Positions 1 to 5,820 of a stretch of 11,262 bases of DNA are shown piece by piece. Source of the stretch: an uncultured Eubacteriales bacterium (lineage in GTDB: Bacteria; Bacillota; Clostridia; Oscillospirales; Acutalibacteraceae). The notes under the pieces are model-generated. The model was not told the origin of the DNA. It worked only from the letters and a program-made list of their open reading frames with translations, and made no database searches. Location: contig CAKUBN010000069.1 in the NCBI GenBank assembly GCA_934643185.1, positions 1 to 11,262 on the forward strand, in the 5' to 3' direction. The number at the start of each line of letters is the position of its first letter. The first letter of the stretch is position 1. The translations under genes were made by a program, and so were the position numbers.

Positions 1-423
1 ATCGCCTGCGGATATTGCCAAAAAGCAGACGGCTGCGCGTTTCGCGACCTCGATGAATTCGATCGTGACCTACGCGCGTGTGATCTGCTTGTCATCGCCA
101 CGCCGGTCTATAACCTCTCGTTTCCGGCGCAGCTCAAGGCGGTCATCGACCGTTTTCAGCGGTATTTTGAAGCTAGATTTGCCCGCGGTATCCGCCCGGC
201 GATTGCGACACACCGCGATGCCGTTTTGCTGCTCACCATGGGGCGGTATGATCCGTTTGCGGTGGAGGTATGCGAGAAAACACTGCGCCAAAGCTTTTCC
301 GTTATGAACACAACGCTCAAAAAAACGGTGGTTTTGCCGGACACAGACCGTGCAGATTGCGAAAACTCTTCGATTTTCGCGAAGGCACAGGAAATTGCTA
401 TTGAAATCGCGCGCGAGCTGTGA
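1..423 (+). CDS. Flavodoxin-fold NAD(P)H-dependent reductase, C-terminal part (5' end outside window)
   Basis: The frame is open from the first base and ends at TGA 421-423, giving 140 codons of a truncated gene. The visible N-terminal part has cysteines spaced C-x2-C-x5-C (residues 3, 6 and 12), followed by an aspartate-rich stretch. Next comes LLVIATPVYNLSFPAQLKAVIDR (about residues 29-51), the P-x-Y-x2-S-x-P-A-x-K-x2-ID-R signature of the NADPH-dependent FMN reductase / iron-sulfur flavoprotein group, where the loop holds FMN. The cysteine pattern is what one expects from the tail of a CxxCxxCx5C segment whose first cysteine lies before the window; that is inference. Family members reduce quinones, flavins or small electrophiles in the cytoplasm. 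The substrate cannot be told from this sequence. Its last codons overlap the yebC promoter. Confidence 0.75.
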   Translation: MACGYCQKADGCAFRDLDEFDRDLRACDLLVIATPVYNLSFPAQLKAVIDRFQRYFEARFARGIRPAIATHRDAVLLLTMGRYDPFAVEVCEKTLRQSFSVMNTTLKKTVVLPDTDRADCENSSIFAKAQEIAIEIAREL

Positions 424-429
424 TATAAT
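401..429 (+). promoter_or_regulatory. Sigma-A type promoter of yebC, inside the end of the upstream gene
   Basis: TTGAAA (401-406), a 17-nt spacer and TATAAT (424-429). TGA directly before the -10 box supplies an extended TGn element. This is a near-perfect housekeeping promoter. The TGA is also the stop codon of the flavoprotein gene. The expected start point is near 436, leaving a leader of about 30 nt before the yebC ATG at 467. Confidence 0.85.
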
Positions 430-466
430 AACTTGAATTTGTGTGAATAAAGGCAGGTTTTCATCA

Positions 467-1213
467 ATGTCAGGACATTCCAAGTGGAATAATATTAAGA
501 GAAAGAAAGAAAAGACCGACGGTGCAAGAGCGAAGATCTTCACAAAGATCGGCCGTGAGCTTGCCGTTGCCGTTAAAGAAGGCGGCAGCGCAGACCCGGC
601 AGCAAACTCCAAACTGAAGGACGTCATTGCGAAGGCTAAGGCGAACAATGTGCCGAACGACAACATTGAGCGCATCATTAAGAAAGCCGCAGGCGAGGGC
701 AACTCCAACGCATATGAAAGCATCACCTACGAAGGTTACGGCCCCGCAGGCGTTGCCGTCATCGTGGAATGCCTCACCGATAACCGCAACCGTACCGCAG
801 GCGATGTCCGTCATTACTTTGATAAGTTCGGCGGCAACCTCGGCACCACCGGTTGCGTTTCCTTCATGTTCAACGAAAAGGGTGTTATCGTGCTGGAGCG
901 TGAGGGCCTTGACGAAGATACCGTCATGAGCGATGCACTGGAGGCCGGTGCTTCCGATTTTCAGGCAGACGAAGACGTATTCGAGATCTACACTGAGCCG
1001 TCCGATTTCAGCGGCGTTCGCGATGATCTGGAAGCTAAGGGCTATTCCTTTGTTTCCGCAGAAGTGGAAATGGTCCCGGATACCTACACGGATCTCACTG
1101 ATCCCGATCAGATTCTCAAGATGCAGAAGCTGATTGATGCACTCGAGGATAACGACGATGTCCAGCAAGTCTGGCATAACTGGAACGAGCCCGAGGAAGA
1201 AGACGAAGATTGA
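467..1213 (+). CDS. yebC: YebC/PmpR family protein (TACO1 family)
   Basis: 248 aa, full length for the family (about 240-250). It opens with MSGHSKWNNIKRKK, the family's most conserved N-terminus, which fixes the start at ATG 467. An in-frame GTG at 443 would add eight unconserved residues and lies before the ribosome binding site AAAGGCAGG (449-457). Conserved blocks include the central Y-E-G-Y-G-P-x-G-V-A segment with the following TDNRNRT, and the GGNLG segment. The C-terminus is very acidic (EPEEEDED). Family members are cytoplasmic. They were long annotated as transcriptional regulators, and more recent work implicates them in translation, helping ribosomes through proline-rich or other difficult stretches. 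The gene is monocistronic here, with its own promoter and terminator. Confidence 0.95.
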   Translation: MSGHSKWNNIKRKKEKTDGARAKIFTKIGRELAVAVKEGGSADPAANSKLKDVIAKAKANNVPNDNIERIIKKAAGEGNSNAYESITYEGYGPAGVAVIVECLTDNRNRTAGDVRHYFDKFGGNLGTTGCVSFMFNEKGVIVLEREGLDEDTVMSDALEAGASDFQADEDVFEIYTEPSDFSGVRDDLEAKGYSFVSAEVEMVPDTYTDLTDPDQILKMQKLIDALEDNDDVQQVWHNWNEPEEEDED

Positions 1214-1220
1214 TGCTGAA

Positions 1221-1251
1221 AACCTCTCTGGGCTTACCGGGGAGGTTTTTT
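1221..1251 (+). terminator. Rho-independent terminator after yebC
   Basis: An 11-bp stem (1221-1231 pairing with 1237-1247, two G-U pairs) closes a GCTTA loop and runs into a T tract (1246-1251). It begins 8 nt after the yebC stop. Confidence 0.9.
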
Positions 1252-1324
1252 ACAGCCTGTTTTTACTTGTGCCATGTATAAAACGCAACACACGGCGCAC
1301 ATAAGAAAGGAAGGCATAGATGAG

Positions 1325-2278
1325 ATGAATGAGTTAAGACACCTCGTAGACCCGCTGGATCTTTCCTTTGAGGAGACCCTGCGTCTGCTGGACCTTGCGG
1401 ACAGCATTGCAAACGACCGCACCGCATTCGCCCACAAGTGTGAAGGTAAGATCCTTGCCACGCTCTTTTACGAGCCGAGTACCCGCACGCGCCTGAGCTT
1501 TGAATCGGCCATGATGCGCCTTGGCGGCAAGGTATTGGGCTTTGCAAGTGCACAGAACAGCTCTGCTTCCAAGGGTGAAAGCGTTGCCGATACGGTACGC
1601 ATGGTATCCTGCTATTCGGATATCATCGCCATGCGCCACAACAAAGAGGGTGCGCCGCGCGTAGCAGCACAGTACGCCCGCGTGCCGGTCATCAACGCCG
1701 GCGACGGCGGCCACCAGCATCCGACGCAGACGCTCACCGACCTGCTCACCATCCGCCGCGAAAAGGGCAGACTGAATAACCTGACGATCGGTCTGTGCGG
1801 CGACTTGAAATTTGGCCGCACCGTGCACTCGCTCATTAAATCGCTTGTGCGCTGGGAGGGCATCCGCTTCGTGTTCATCTCCCCGGAAGAGCTGCATGTG
1901 CCGAGCTATATCATCGATGAAGTCGTAAAGCCCTCCGGCTGCGAATATAAAGAAGTCCGTACCATGGACGAGGTTCTGCCGGAGCTTGACGTACTCTACA
2001 TGACCCGCGTACAGCGCGAGCGCTTCTTCAACGAAGAAGATTACATCCGCTTAAAAGACAGCTTCATCCTCGATGCAGAAAAGATGAAGCTTGCACCGAA
2101 GGATCTCATTGTGCTGCATCCGCTGCCGCGTGTCAACGAGATCGCGGTCGAAGTGGACGACGACCCGCGTGCAAAGTACTTTGTGCAGGCACAAAACGGC
2201 GTATATGTCCGCATGGCGCTCATTTTAATGCTTCTGAACATCGAACCGGGACTTTTTGAGGAGGAAACCGTATGCTGA
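1325..2278 (+). CDS. pyrB: Aspartate carbamoyltransferase, catalytic chain
   Basis: Catalyses carbamoyl phosphate + L-aspartate to N-carbamoyl-L-aspartate, the committed step of de novo pyrimidine synthesis, in the cytoplasm. 317 aa, normal length. Active-site motifs fall at nearly Escherichia coli positions: STRTR at 52-56 (carbamoyl phosphate loop), SKGES at 82-86 (the loop donated to the neighbouring subunit), R104, HPTQ at 132-135, R165, TRVQRERF at 227-234 (aspartate loop) and HPLPR at 265-269. ATG 1325 is chosen because homologous sequence starts there and AAAGGAAGG (1306-1314) lies 10 nt upstream. An in-frame ATG at 1274 would add 17 unconserved residues. The stop overlaps pyrI by 7 nt. 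I see no good promoter in the 73 nt after the yebC terminator; the best is TTTACA with a TATAAA 22 nt away. Confidence 0.97.
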   Translation: MNELRHLVDPLDLSFEETLRLLDLADSIANDRTAFAHKCEGKILATLFYEPSTRTRLSFESAMMRLGGKVLGFASAQNSSASKGESVADTVRMVSCYSDIIAMRHNKEGAPRVAAQYARVPVINAGDGGHQHPTQTLTDLLTIRREKGRLNNLTIGLCGDLKFGRTVHSLIKSLVRWEGIRFVFISPEELHVPSYIIDEVVKPSGCEYKEVRTMDEVLPELDVLYMTRVQRERFFNEEDYIRLKDSFILDAEKMKLAPKDLIVLHPLPRVNEIAVEVDDDPRAKYFVQAQNGVYVRMALILMLLNIEPGLFEEETVC

Positions 2279-2700
2279 ACATCGACAGTATCCAAAACGG
2301 CATTGTGATCGACCATATTCAGGCAGGAAAGGGTATGCGCATCTACGAGCTTTTGGAGCTCGATAAGCTCGATTGCTGCGTGGCACTTATCAAAAATGCC
2401 CGCAGCAGCAAGATGGGCAGAAAAGATATCATCAAGATTGAAGGCGACCTCGCTATCAACTTCGATGTGCTCGGCTTTATCGATAACAACATCACCGTAT
2501 GCACCATTAAAAACGGTGAGCTTGTGAAGAAAGAGAACATCGTGCTGCCACGTCGCATCAAAAATGTTGTAAAGTGCAAGAACCCGCGCTGCATCACAAG
2601 CACGGAGGAAAACCTCGACCAGATCTTCGTGCTGTGCGATGAAAAAGCGCACCGCTATCGTTGCCTGTACTGTGAACAGGCGTATAAGAGCCATGAGTAA
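2272..2700 (+). CDS. pyrI: Aspartate carbamoyltransferase, regulatory chain
   Basis: 142 aa. The N-terminal half (about 1-95) is the nucleotide-binding allosteric domain, with GKGMRIYELL and the KMGRKDIIKIEG segment. The C-terminal half carries the structural zinc site: cysteines 102, 107, 131 and 134 in the arrangement C-x4-C-x23-C-x2-C, which clamps the regulatory chain onto PyrB in the class B c6r6 holoenzyme. All four ligands are intact, so this enzyme should be subject to nucleotide feedback like that of enterobacteria. Bacilli lack this subunit, but some clostridia have it. GAGGAGG (2258-2264) is a strong ribosome binding site inside the end of pyrB, and the 7-nt overlap with pyrB suggests coupled translation and matched stoichiometry. 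Confidence 0.96.
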   Translation: MLNIDSIQNGIVIDHIQAGKGMRIYELLELDKLDCCVALIKNARSSKMGRKDIIKIEGDLAINFDVLGFIDNNITVCTIKNGELVKKENIVLPRRIKNVVKCKNPRCITSTEENLDQIFVLCDEKAHRYRCLYCEQAYKSHE

Positions 2701-2911
2701 GGTACAGCGTAACGGTGCAGGCCGTCGCGACCCGGAGAAACTGAAGCGCCAAAAGCGTCGTGACCGCCTGTTTCTGGCGTTCCTGACCTTTTTGAATTTT
2801 CTCCTCGCTTTGATCGTGCGCATCGCAGACCGCAAGAGCGTCATCAAAGCGGTAAAGCAGGACGACAAGCTTGCGGTGCTATTTGAAGAAAAAACCACAA
2901 AATCCCTTTGA
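2693..2911 (+). CDS. Small basic single-pass membrane protein, function unknown
   Basis: 72 aa, unrecognised. ATG 2693 overlaps the end of pyrI by 8 nt (ATGAGTAA), a classic coupling arrangement; the frame is open further upstream, but only inside pyrI. Residues 1-25 are strongly basic (RR, KLKRQKRRDR). Then comes one hydrophobic segment of about 20 residues (LFLAFLTFLNFLLALIVRIA, residues 26-45), then a mixed-charge tail. By the positive-inside rule the N-terminus should be cytoplasmic, and there is no signal-peptidase motif, so it probably stays in the membrane. Its position as the third cistron after pyrB-pyrI implies co-expression, but nothing in the sequence links it to pyrimidine metabolism. 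The stop at 2909-2911 lies just before the rplU promoter. Confidence 0.7.
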   Translation: MSKVQRNGAGRRDPEKLKRQKRRDRLFLAFLTFLNFLLALIVRIADRKSVIKAVKQDDKLAVLFEEKTTKSL

Positions 2912-2917
2912 AATACC

Positions 2918-2946
2918 TTGACTTTAGGGTCAGTGTATGTTAATAT
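2918..2946 (+). promoter_or_regulatory. Promoter of the rplU-prp-rpmA operon
   Basis: TTGACT (2918-2923), a 17-nt spacer and TAATAT (2941-2946), with TG at 2938-2939 giving an extended -10. It begins 7 nt after the small membrane gene. The expected start near 2953 leaves a leader of about 75 nt before rplU. Confidence 0.85.
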
Positions 2947-2950
2947 GATA

Positions 2951-3028
2951 GAGCCGCTTACTGTGGGCTGAAAAGTGACGAAAGTCCGCCTACGAGTAGC
3001 GAGATTACAGAAAAGGCAGGCAGAAAAA
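2951..3028 (+). promoter_or_regulatory. Structured 5' leader of rplU, candidate ribosomal L21 leader
   Basis: The leader transcribed from the upstream promoter can fold into three compact hairpins. The first pairs AGCC (2952-2955) with GGCT (2966-2969). The second is GAC-GAAA-GTC (2977-2986), with a GAAA tetraloop. The third pairs CGC..TA (2987-2992) with TA..GCG (2997-3001) around CGAG. The ribosome binding site AAAAGGCAGG (3011-3020) follows. Firmicute rplU operons carry a known cis-regulatory RNA, the L21 leader, thought to mediate feedback by L21. The location fits that family. The match to its consensus is from memory and not computed. Confidence 0.6.
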
Positions 3029-3337
3029 ATGTTTGCAGTTATTGAAACCGGCGGTAAGCAGTACAAGGTACAGTACGGCGACGTGATCTACGTTGAGAAG
3101 CTCGCTGCCAATGAAGACGAGACAGTTACGTTCCCGGTCGTTGCAATTTGCGGCGAAGACGGAACAAAAATCGGCACCCCGTATGTTGAGGGCGCTTCCG
3201 TTACAGGCAAGGTCCTGAAGAACGGCAAGGCTAAGAAGGTTACGATCCTCACTTATAAGCCGAAGAAGGGCGAAAAGCGCAAGATGGGCCACAGACAGCC
3301 CTACACGAAGATTCAGATTGAGTCCGTTCAGGGCTAA
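3029..3337 (+). CDS. rplU: 50S ribosomal protein bL21
   Basis: 102 aa, the usual length. It begins MFAVIETGGKQYKVQYGD, the canonical L21 start, and contains the conserved KKVTILTYKPKKGEKRKMGHRQPYT block (69-93) that contacts 23S rRNA. ATG 3029 is preceded by AAAAGGCAGG with 8 nt spacing; an upstream GTG at 2975 would lie inside the leader hairpins. bL21 is an early-assembly large-subunit protein. It is the first gene of the rplU-prp-rpmA operon, and its stop lies 9 nt before prp. Confidence 0.98.
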   Translation: MFAVIETGGKQYKVQYGDVIYVEKLAANEDETVTFPVVAICGEDGTKIGTPYVEGASVTGKVLKNGKAKKVTILTYKPKKGEKRKMGHRQPYTKIQIESVQG

Positions 3338-3346
3338 TTTGATCGT

Positions 3347-3670
3347 ATGATTCGTGCGGATTTTTTCGCAAATGCAGACGGAGCGCTTCTCGGTTTTTCC
3401 GTGCTTGGCCATTCCGGTCTGGCGCAGGAGGGAGAAGACATTCTCTGTGCTGCGGTTTCTTCTGCGGCGTATATGACGGCGAACACCGTGCTGGAGATTT
3501 TACACATCACTCCGATTTCTCTCCGAGCAGAGGACGGCGAGATGCTGTTTAAGGTTTCCGATACCGATGCACGGACATGCCGCAGCCTGTTTGAGGGATT
3601 CAAGCTGCATCTTCTCGGTTTAGAAGAGCAATATCCCGAAAATTTGCAGGTGCGCTACGCAGAAGTCTGA
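3347..3670 (+). CDS. prp: Ribosomal-processing cysteine protease Prp (YsxB family)
   Basis: 107 aa. The family signature GH-x-G-x8-DI-(V/L)-CAAVS is present, with catalytic His22 (GHSG) and Cys34 (DILCAAVSS), the same positions as reported for Staphylococcus aureus Prp. Prp removes a short N-terminal extension of ribosomal protein L27 before or during ribosome assembly, and is found only in bacteria whose L27 has that extension. The next gene here encodes such an L27. There is no clear ribosome binding site of its own in the 9-nt gap after rplU, so translation is probably coupled. The C-terminal part is predicted to be helical. Confidence 0.95.
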   Translation: MIRADFFANADGALLGFSVLGHSGLAQEGEDILCAAVSSAAYMTANTVLEILHITPISLRAEDGEMLFKVSDTDARTCRSLFEGFKLHLLGLEEQYPENLQVRYAEV

Positions 3671-3696
3671 CAATAAAACGAAAGGAAGGCAACAAA

Positions 3697-3981
3697 ATGC
3701 TTAAGATCAATATCCAGTTGTTTGCTCATAAAAAAGGTATGGGCTCCACGAAGAACGGCCGTGATTCCGAATCCAAGAGACTCGGCGTCAAGCGTGCAGA
3801 TGGTCAGCACGTCCTCGCAGGCAACATCCTTGTTAAGCAGCGCGGCACGCACATCCATCCGGGTGAGAACGTAGGCAGAGGCTCTGACGATTCTCTGTTC
3901 GCGCTCATCGACGGTCAGGTTCGTTTCGAGCGTATGGGCCGTGACCGCAAGAAGGTCAGCGTTTACTCGATCGAGCAGTAA
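3697..3981 (+). CDS. rpmA: 50S ribosomal protein bL27, with Prp-cleavable N-terminal extension
   Basis: 94 aa. It begins MLKINIQLF followed by AHKKGMGSTKNGRDS. The first nine residues match the Firmicute L27 pre-sequence consensus (LKxNLQxF), cleaved after Phe9 by Prp, exposing Ala10 as the mature N-terminus. That tail reaches toward the peptidyl transferase centre. The rest is canonical L27: SKRLGVKRADGQ, ILVKQRGTHIHPGENVGRG and DGQVRFERMGRD. The strong ribosome binding site AAAGGAAGG (3681-3689) sits 7 nt from ATG 3697. It is the last gene of the operon, followed by hairpins and a terminator. Confidence 0.98.
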   Translation: MLKINIQLFAHKKGMGSTKNGRDSESKRLGVKRADGQHVLAGNILVKQRGTHIHPGENVGRGSDDSLFALIDGQVRFERMGRDRKKVSVYSIEQ

Positions 3982-3993
3982 TTTTGACCCTTG

Positions 3994-4027
3994 GGGGAAT
4001 ACCGGTTTCGTATCCCCGAATATACGA
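3994..4027 (+). other. Two overlapping, mutually exclusive hairpins between rpmA and obgE
   Basis: GGGG-A-ATAC (3994-4002, one unpaired A) can pair with GTATCCCC (4010-4017). Alternatively TCGTAT (4008-4013) can pair perfectly with ATACGA (4022-4027). The two structures share bases 4010-4013, so only one can form at a time. Neither ends in a T tract. They lie directly before the terminator at 4034. They may be only 3'-end structure protecting the rpmA transcript. Confidence 0.45.
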
Positions 4028-4033
4028 TGAAAC

Positions 4034-4071
4034 GGGCTTCTTCGGGTAAAACGGAGAAGCCCATTTTATTT
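4034..4071 (+). terminator. Rho-independent terminator between rpmA and obgE
   Basis: An 11-bp stem (4034-4044 pairing with 4052-4062, one G-U pair) closes a 7-nt loop, followed by ATTTTATTTT. No convincing promoter follows it before obgE, so obgE may depend on read-through. Confidence 0.85.
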
Positions 4072-4110
4072 TGTACAGAGCCGTCCGCGGCGCTGAAAGG
4101 ATGATGAATT

Positions 4111-5385
4111 ATGTTTATCGATATAGCTAAAATCAAGGTAAAAGCCGGTGACGGCGGCGACGGCGCCGTGGCTTTTCACCGTGAAAAATACGTGGCTTCC
4201 GGCGGCCCGGACGGCGGCGACGGCGGACGCGGCGGCGACATCGTGTTCCGTGTAGATGATAACCTCTCCACGCTGGCGGATTTCCGCTACAAGCGCAAGT
4301 ACACCGCAGAGCGCGGCGAAAACGGCCGCGGCAAGCGCTGCTTCGGCAAAAGCGCACCGCCGCTCGTCATCACCGTGCCGCGCGGCACACTGATCCGCAA
4401 CGCAGAGACCGGCCGCATCATGGCAGATATGTCCACGGACGAGGATGTCGTCATCGCAAAGGGCGGCCGCGGCGGCTGGGGCAACACGCATTTTGCGTCG
4501 CCCACGCGCCAGACCCCGCGCTTTGCAAAGCCCGGCACGCCCGGCGAAGCATTTGAGCTTCAGCTTGAATTAAAGCTGCTCGCCGATGTCGGTCTTGTGG
4601 GCTTCCCGAATGTCGGCAAGTCCACGCTCGTTTCCGTTGTGAGCGAAGCAAAGCCGAACATTGCAAACTACCACTTTACGACCATCACCCCGGTGCTCGG
4701 CGTGGTACACATGCCAAACGCACCGTCGTTCGTCATGGCCGATATTCCCGGCCTCATCGAGGGCGCATGGCAGGGCGTAGGCCTCGGCCATCAGTTTCTG
4801 CGCCATGTGGAGCGCTGCCGTATGCTCATCCACATTGTGGATGTTTCCGGCAGTGAGGGCAGAGACCCGAAGGAGGACTTCCGCATCATCAATGAAGAGC
4901 TGCGCAAGTTTAACCCCGCGCTTGCGGAGCGCCCCATGCTGGTCGCCGGCAACAAGTGCGACCTGACGACCGACGAGCAGGTGGAGGATTTCCGCAAATT
5001 CGTCGAGGAGCAGGGCTATGAATTCTTCCCAATTATGGCGGCGATCCGCTATGATGTCGACCCGCTTCTGAACAAAACCGCAGAGCTGCTTTCCACGCTG
5101 CCGCCGGTCGCACAGTTCGAGCCGGAACCGGAGCCGGTAAAGCCTGTCGAAGAGTTCAGCAGCAAGGCAAAGGTCGATATCCGCGTGGAGGACAACGTGT
5201 ACTTCGTCGAGGCTGATTGGCTCTTGAAGCTCATCTCCGCCGTCGATTTCGACGATTACGAGTCGCTGCAATACTTCCAGCGTGTGCTCATCCACACCGG
5301 CGTCATCGATGCGCTGCGTGATGCGGGCATTCAGGAAGGCGACACGGTCAGCATGTATGACCTTGAATTTGATTTTGTAAACTAA
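4111..5385 (+). CDS. obgE: Obg family GTPase (ribosome assembly, stress)
   Basis: 424 aa with the Firmicute three-domain layout: glycine-rich Obg fold (about 1-158, with GDGGDGAV and GGDGGRGGD), G domain (about 159-330) and OCT C-terminal domain (about 350-424). G1 is GFPNVGKST (164-172), the switch I threonines are in HFTTITP (188-194), G3 is DIPGLIEGA (211-219) and G4 is NKCD (281-284). The G5 region reads PIMAAIRYD (307-315) where Obg proteins normally have SAxTxxG; Met replaces the usual Ser. Obg binds the 50S subunit and acts in late assembly and stringent response. ATG 4111 has AAAGG (4096-4100) upstream. mrnC follows after 12 nt, so the downstream genes are probably cotranscribed. Confidence 0.96.
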   Translation: MFIDIAKIKVKAGDGGDGAVAFHREKYVASGGPDGGDGGRGGDIVFRVDDNLSTLADFRYKRKYTAERGENGRGKRCFGKSAPPLVITVPRGTLIRNAETGRIMADMSTDEDVVIAKGGRGGWGNTHFASPTRQTPRFAKPGTPGEAFELQLELKLLADVGLVGFPNVGKSTLVSVVSEAKPNIANYHFTTITPVLGVVHMPNAPSFVMADIPGLIEGAWQGVGLGHQFLRHVERCRMLIHIVDVSGSEGRDPKEDFRIINEELRKFNPALAERPMLVAGNKCDLTTDEQVEDFRKFVEEQGYEFFPIMAAIRYDVDPLLNKTAELLSTLPPVAQFEPEPEPVKPVEEFSSKAKVDIRVEDNVYFVEADWLLKLISAVDFDDYESLQYFQRVLIHTGVIDALRDAGIQEGDTVSMYDLEFDFVN

Positions 5386-5397
5386 GAGGGTGCCTAT

Positions 5398-5820
5398 TTG
5401 GAAAAGTTCTATCAAACGGAATCGGATCCGAAGCAGTTGAGCCCCTTGACGCTCGCCTATGTGGGAGACGGCGTGTACGAGCTGTTTGTGCGCGAATACA
5501 TCGTCTCCAAAGGCAACTGCCCCGTAAAAAAGCTGCACAGCCGCGCCGTTTCGTTTGTGCGCTGCGAGTTCCAATCGAAAGTGCTCACTGAAGTGCTGAT
5601 GCCGCTTTTTACGGAAGAGGAAAAAGAAGTTTGCCTGCGCGGACGCAACGCGCACGTTTCGCACGTGCCGAAAAACTCCAGCGTTGCGGATTACCACGCA
5701 GCCACGGCGTTTGAATGCGTCTTCGGCTATCTTTACCTCAAGGGCGAGCTGGAGCGCCTGCGTCTTTTCTTCGATAAGATCCTTGAATTTGCAGAAACGG
5801 AGGAAACCGCACATGCGTGA
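5398..5820 (+). CDS. mrnC: Mini-ribonuclease III
   Basis: 140 aa, the size of the stand-alone RNase III domain without an RNA-binding domain. Conserved features are LAYVGDGVYELFVREY with Asp24 and Glu28, the RNAHVSHVPKNSSVADYHAATAFE segment, and Glu106; the acidic residues bind the catalytic metals. Mini-III dimers mature the ends of 23S rRNA in Firmicutes. The start is TTG 5398, with GAGGG (5386-5390) 7 nt upstream; the next in-frame Met, residue 68, would delete the catalytic Asp, so the TTG start is well supported. It follows obgE after 12 nt and overlaps the next gene by 8 nt. Confidence 0.93.
   Translation: MEKFYQTESDPKQLSPLTLAYVGDGVYELFVREYIVSKGNCPVKKLHSRAVSFVRCEFQSKVLTEVLMPLFTEEEKEVCLRGRNAHVSHVPKNSSVADYHAATAFECVFGYLYLKGELERLRLFFDKILEFAETEETAHA

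Noticed and set aside
2041..3066. 341-codon minus-strand open frame across pyrB, pyrI and the rplU leader
   Set aside because: It spans several independent + strand genes, a promoter and a leader, and shows no coding signature of its own.
4141..4250. GGCGGCGACGGC-type short repeats at the start of obgE
   Set aside because: They encode the glycine-rich turns of the Obg fold, so the repetition is explained by the protein.
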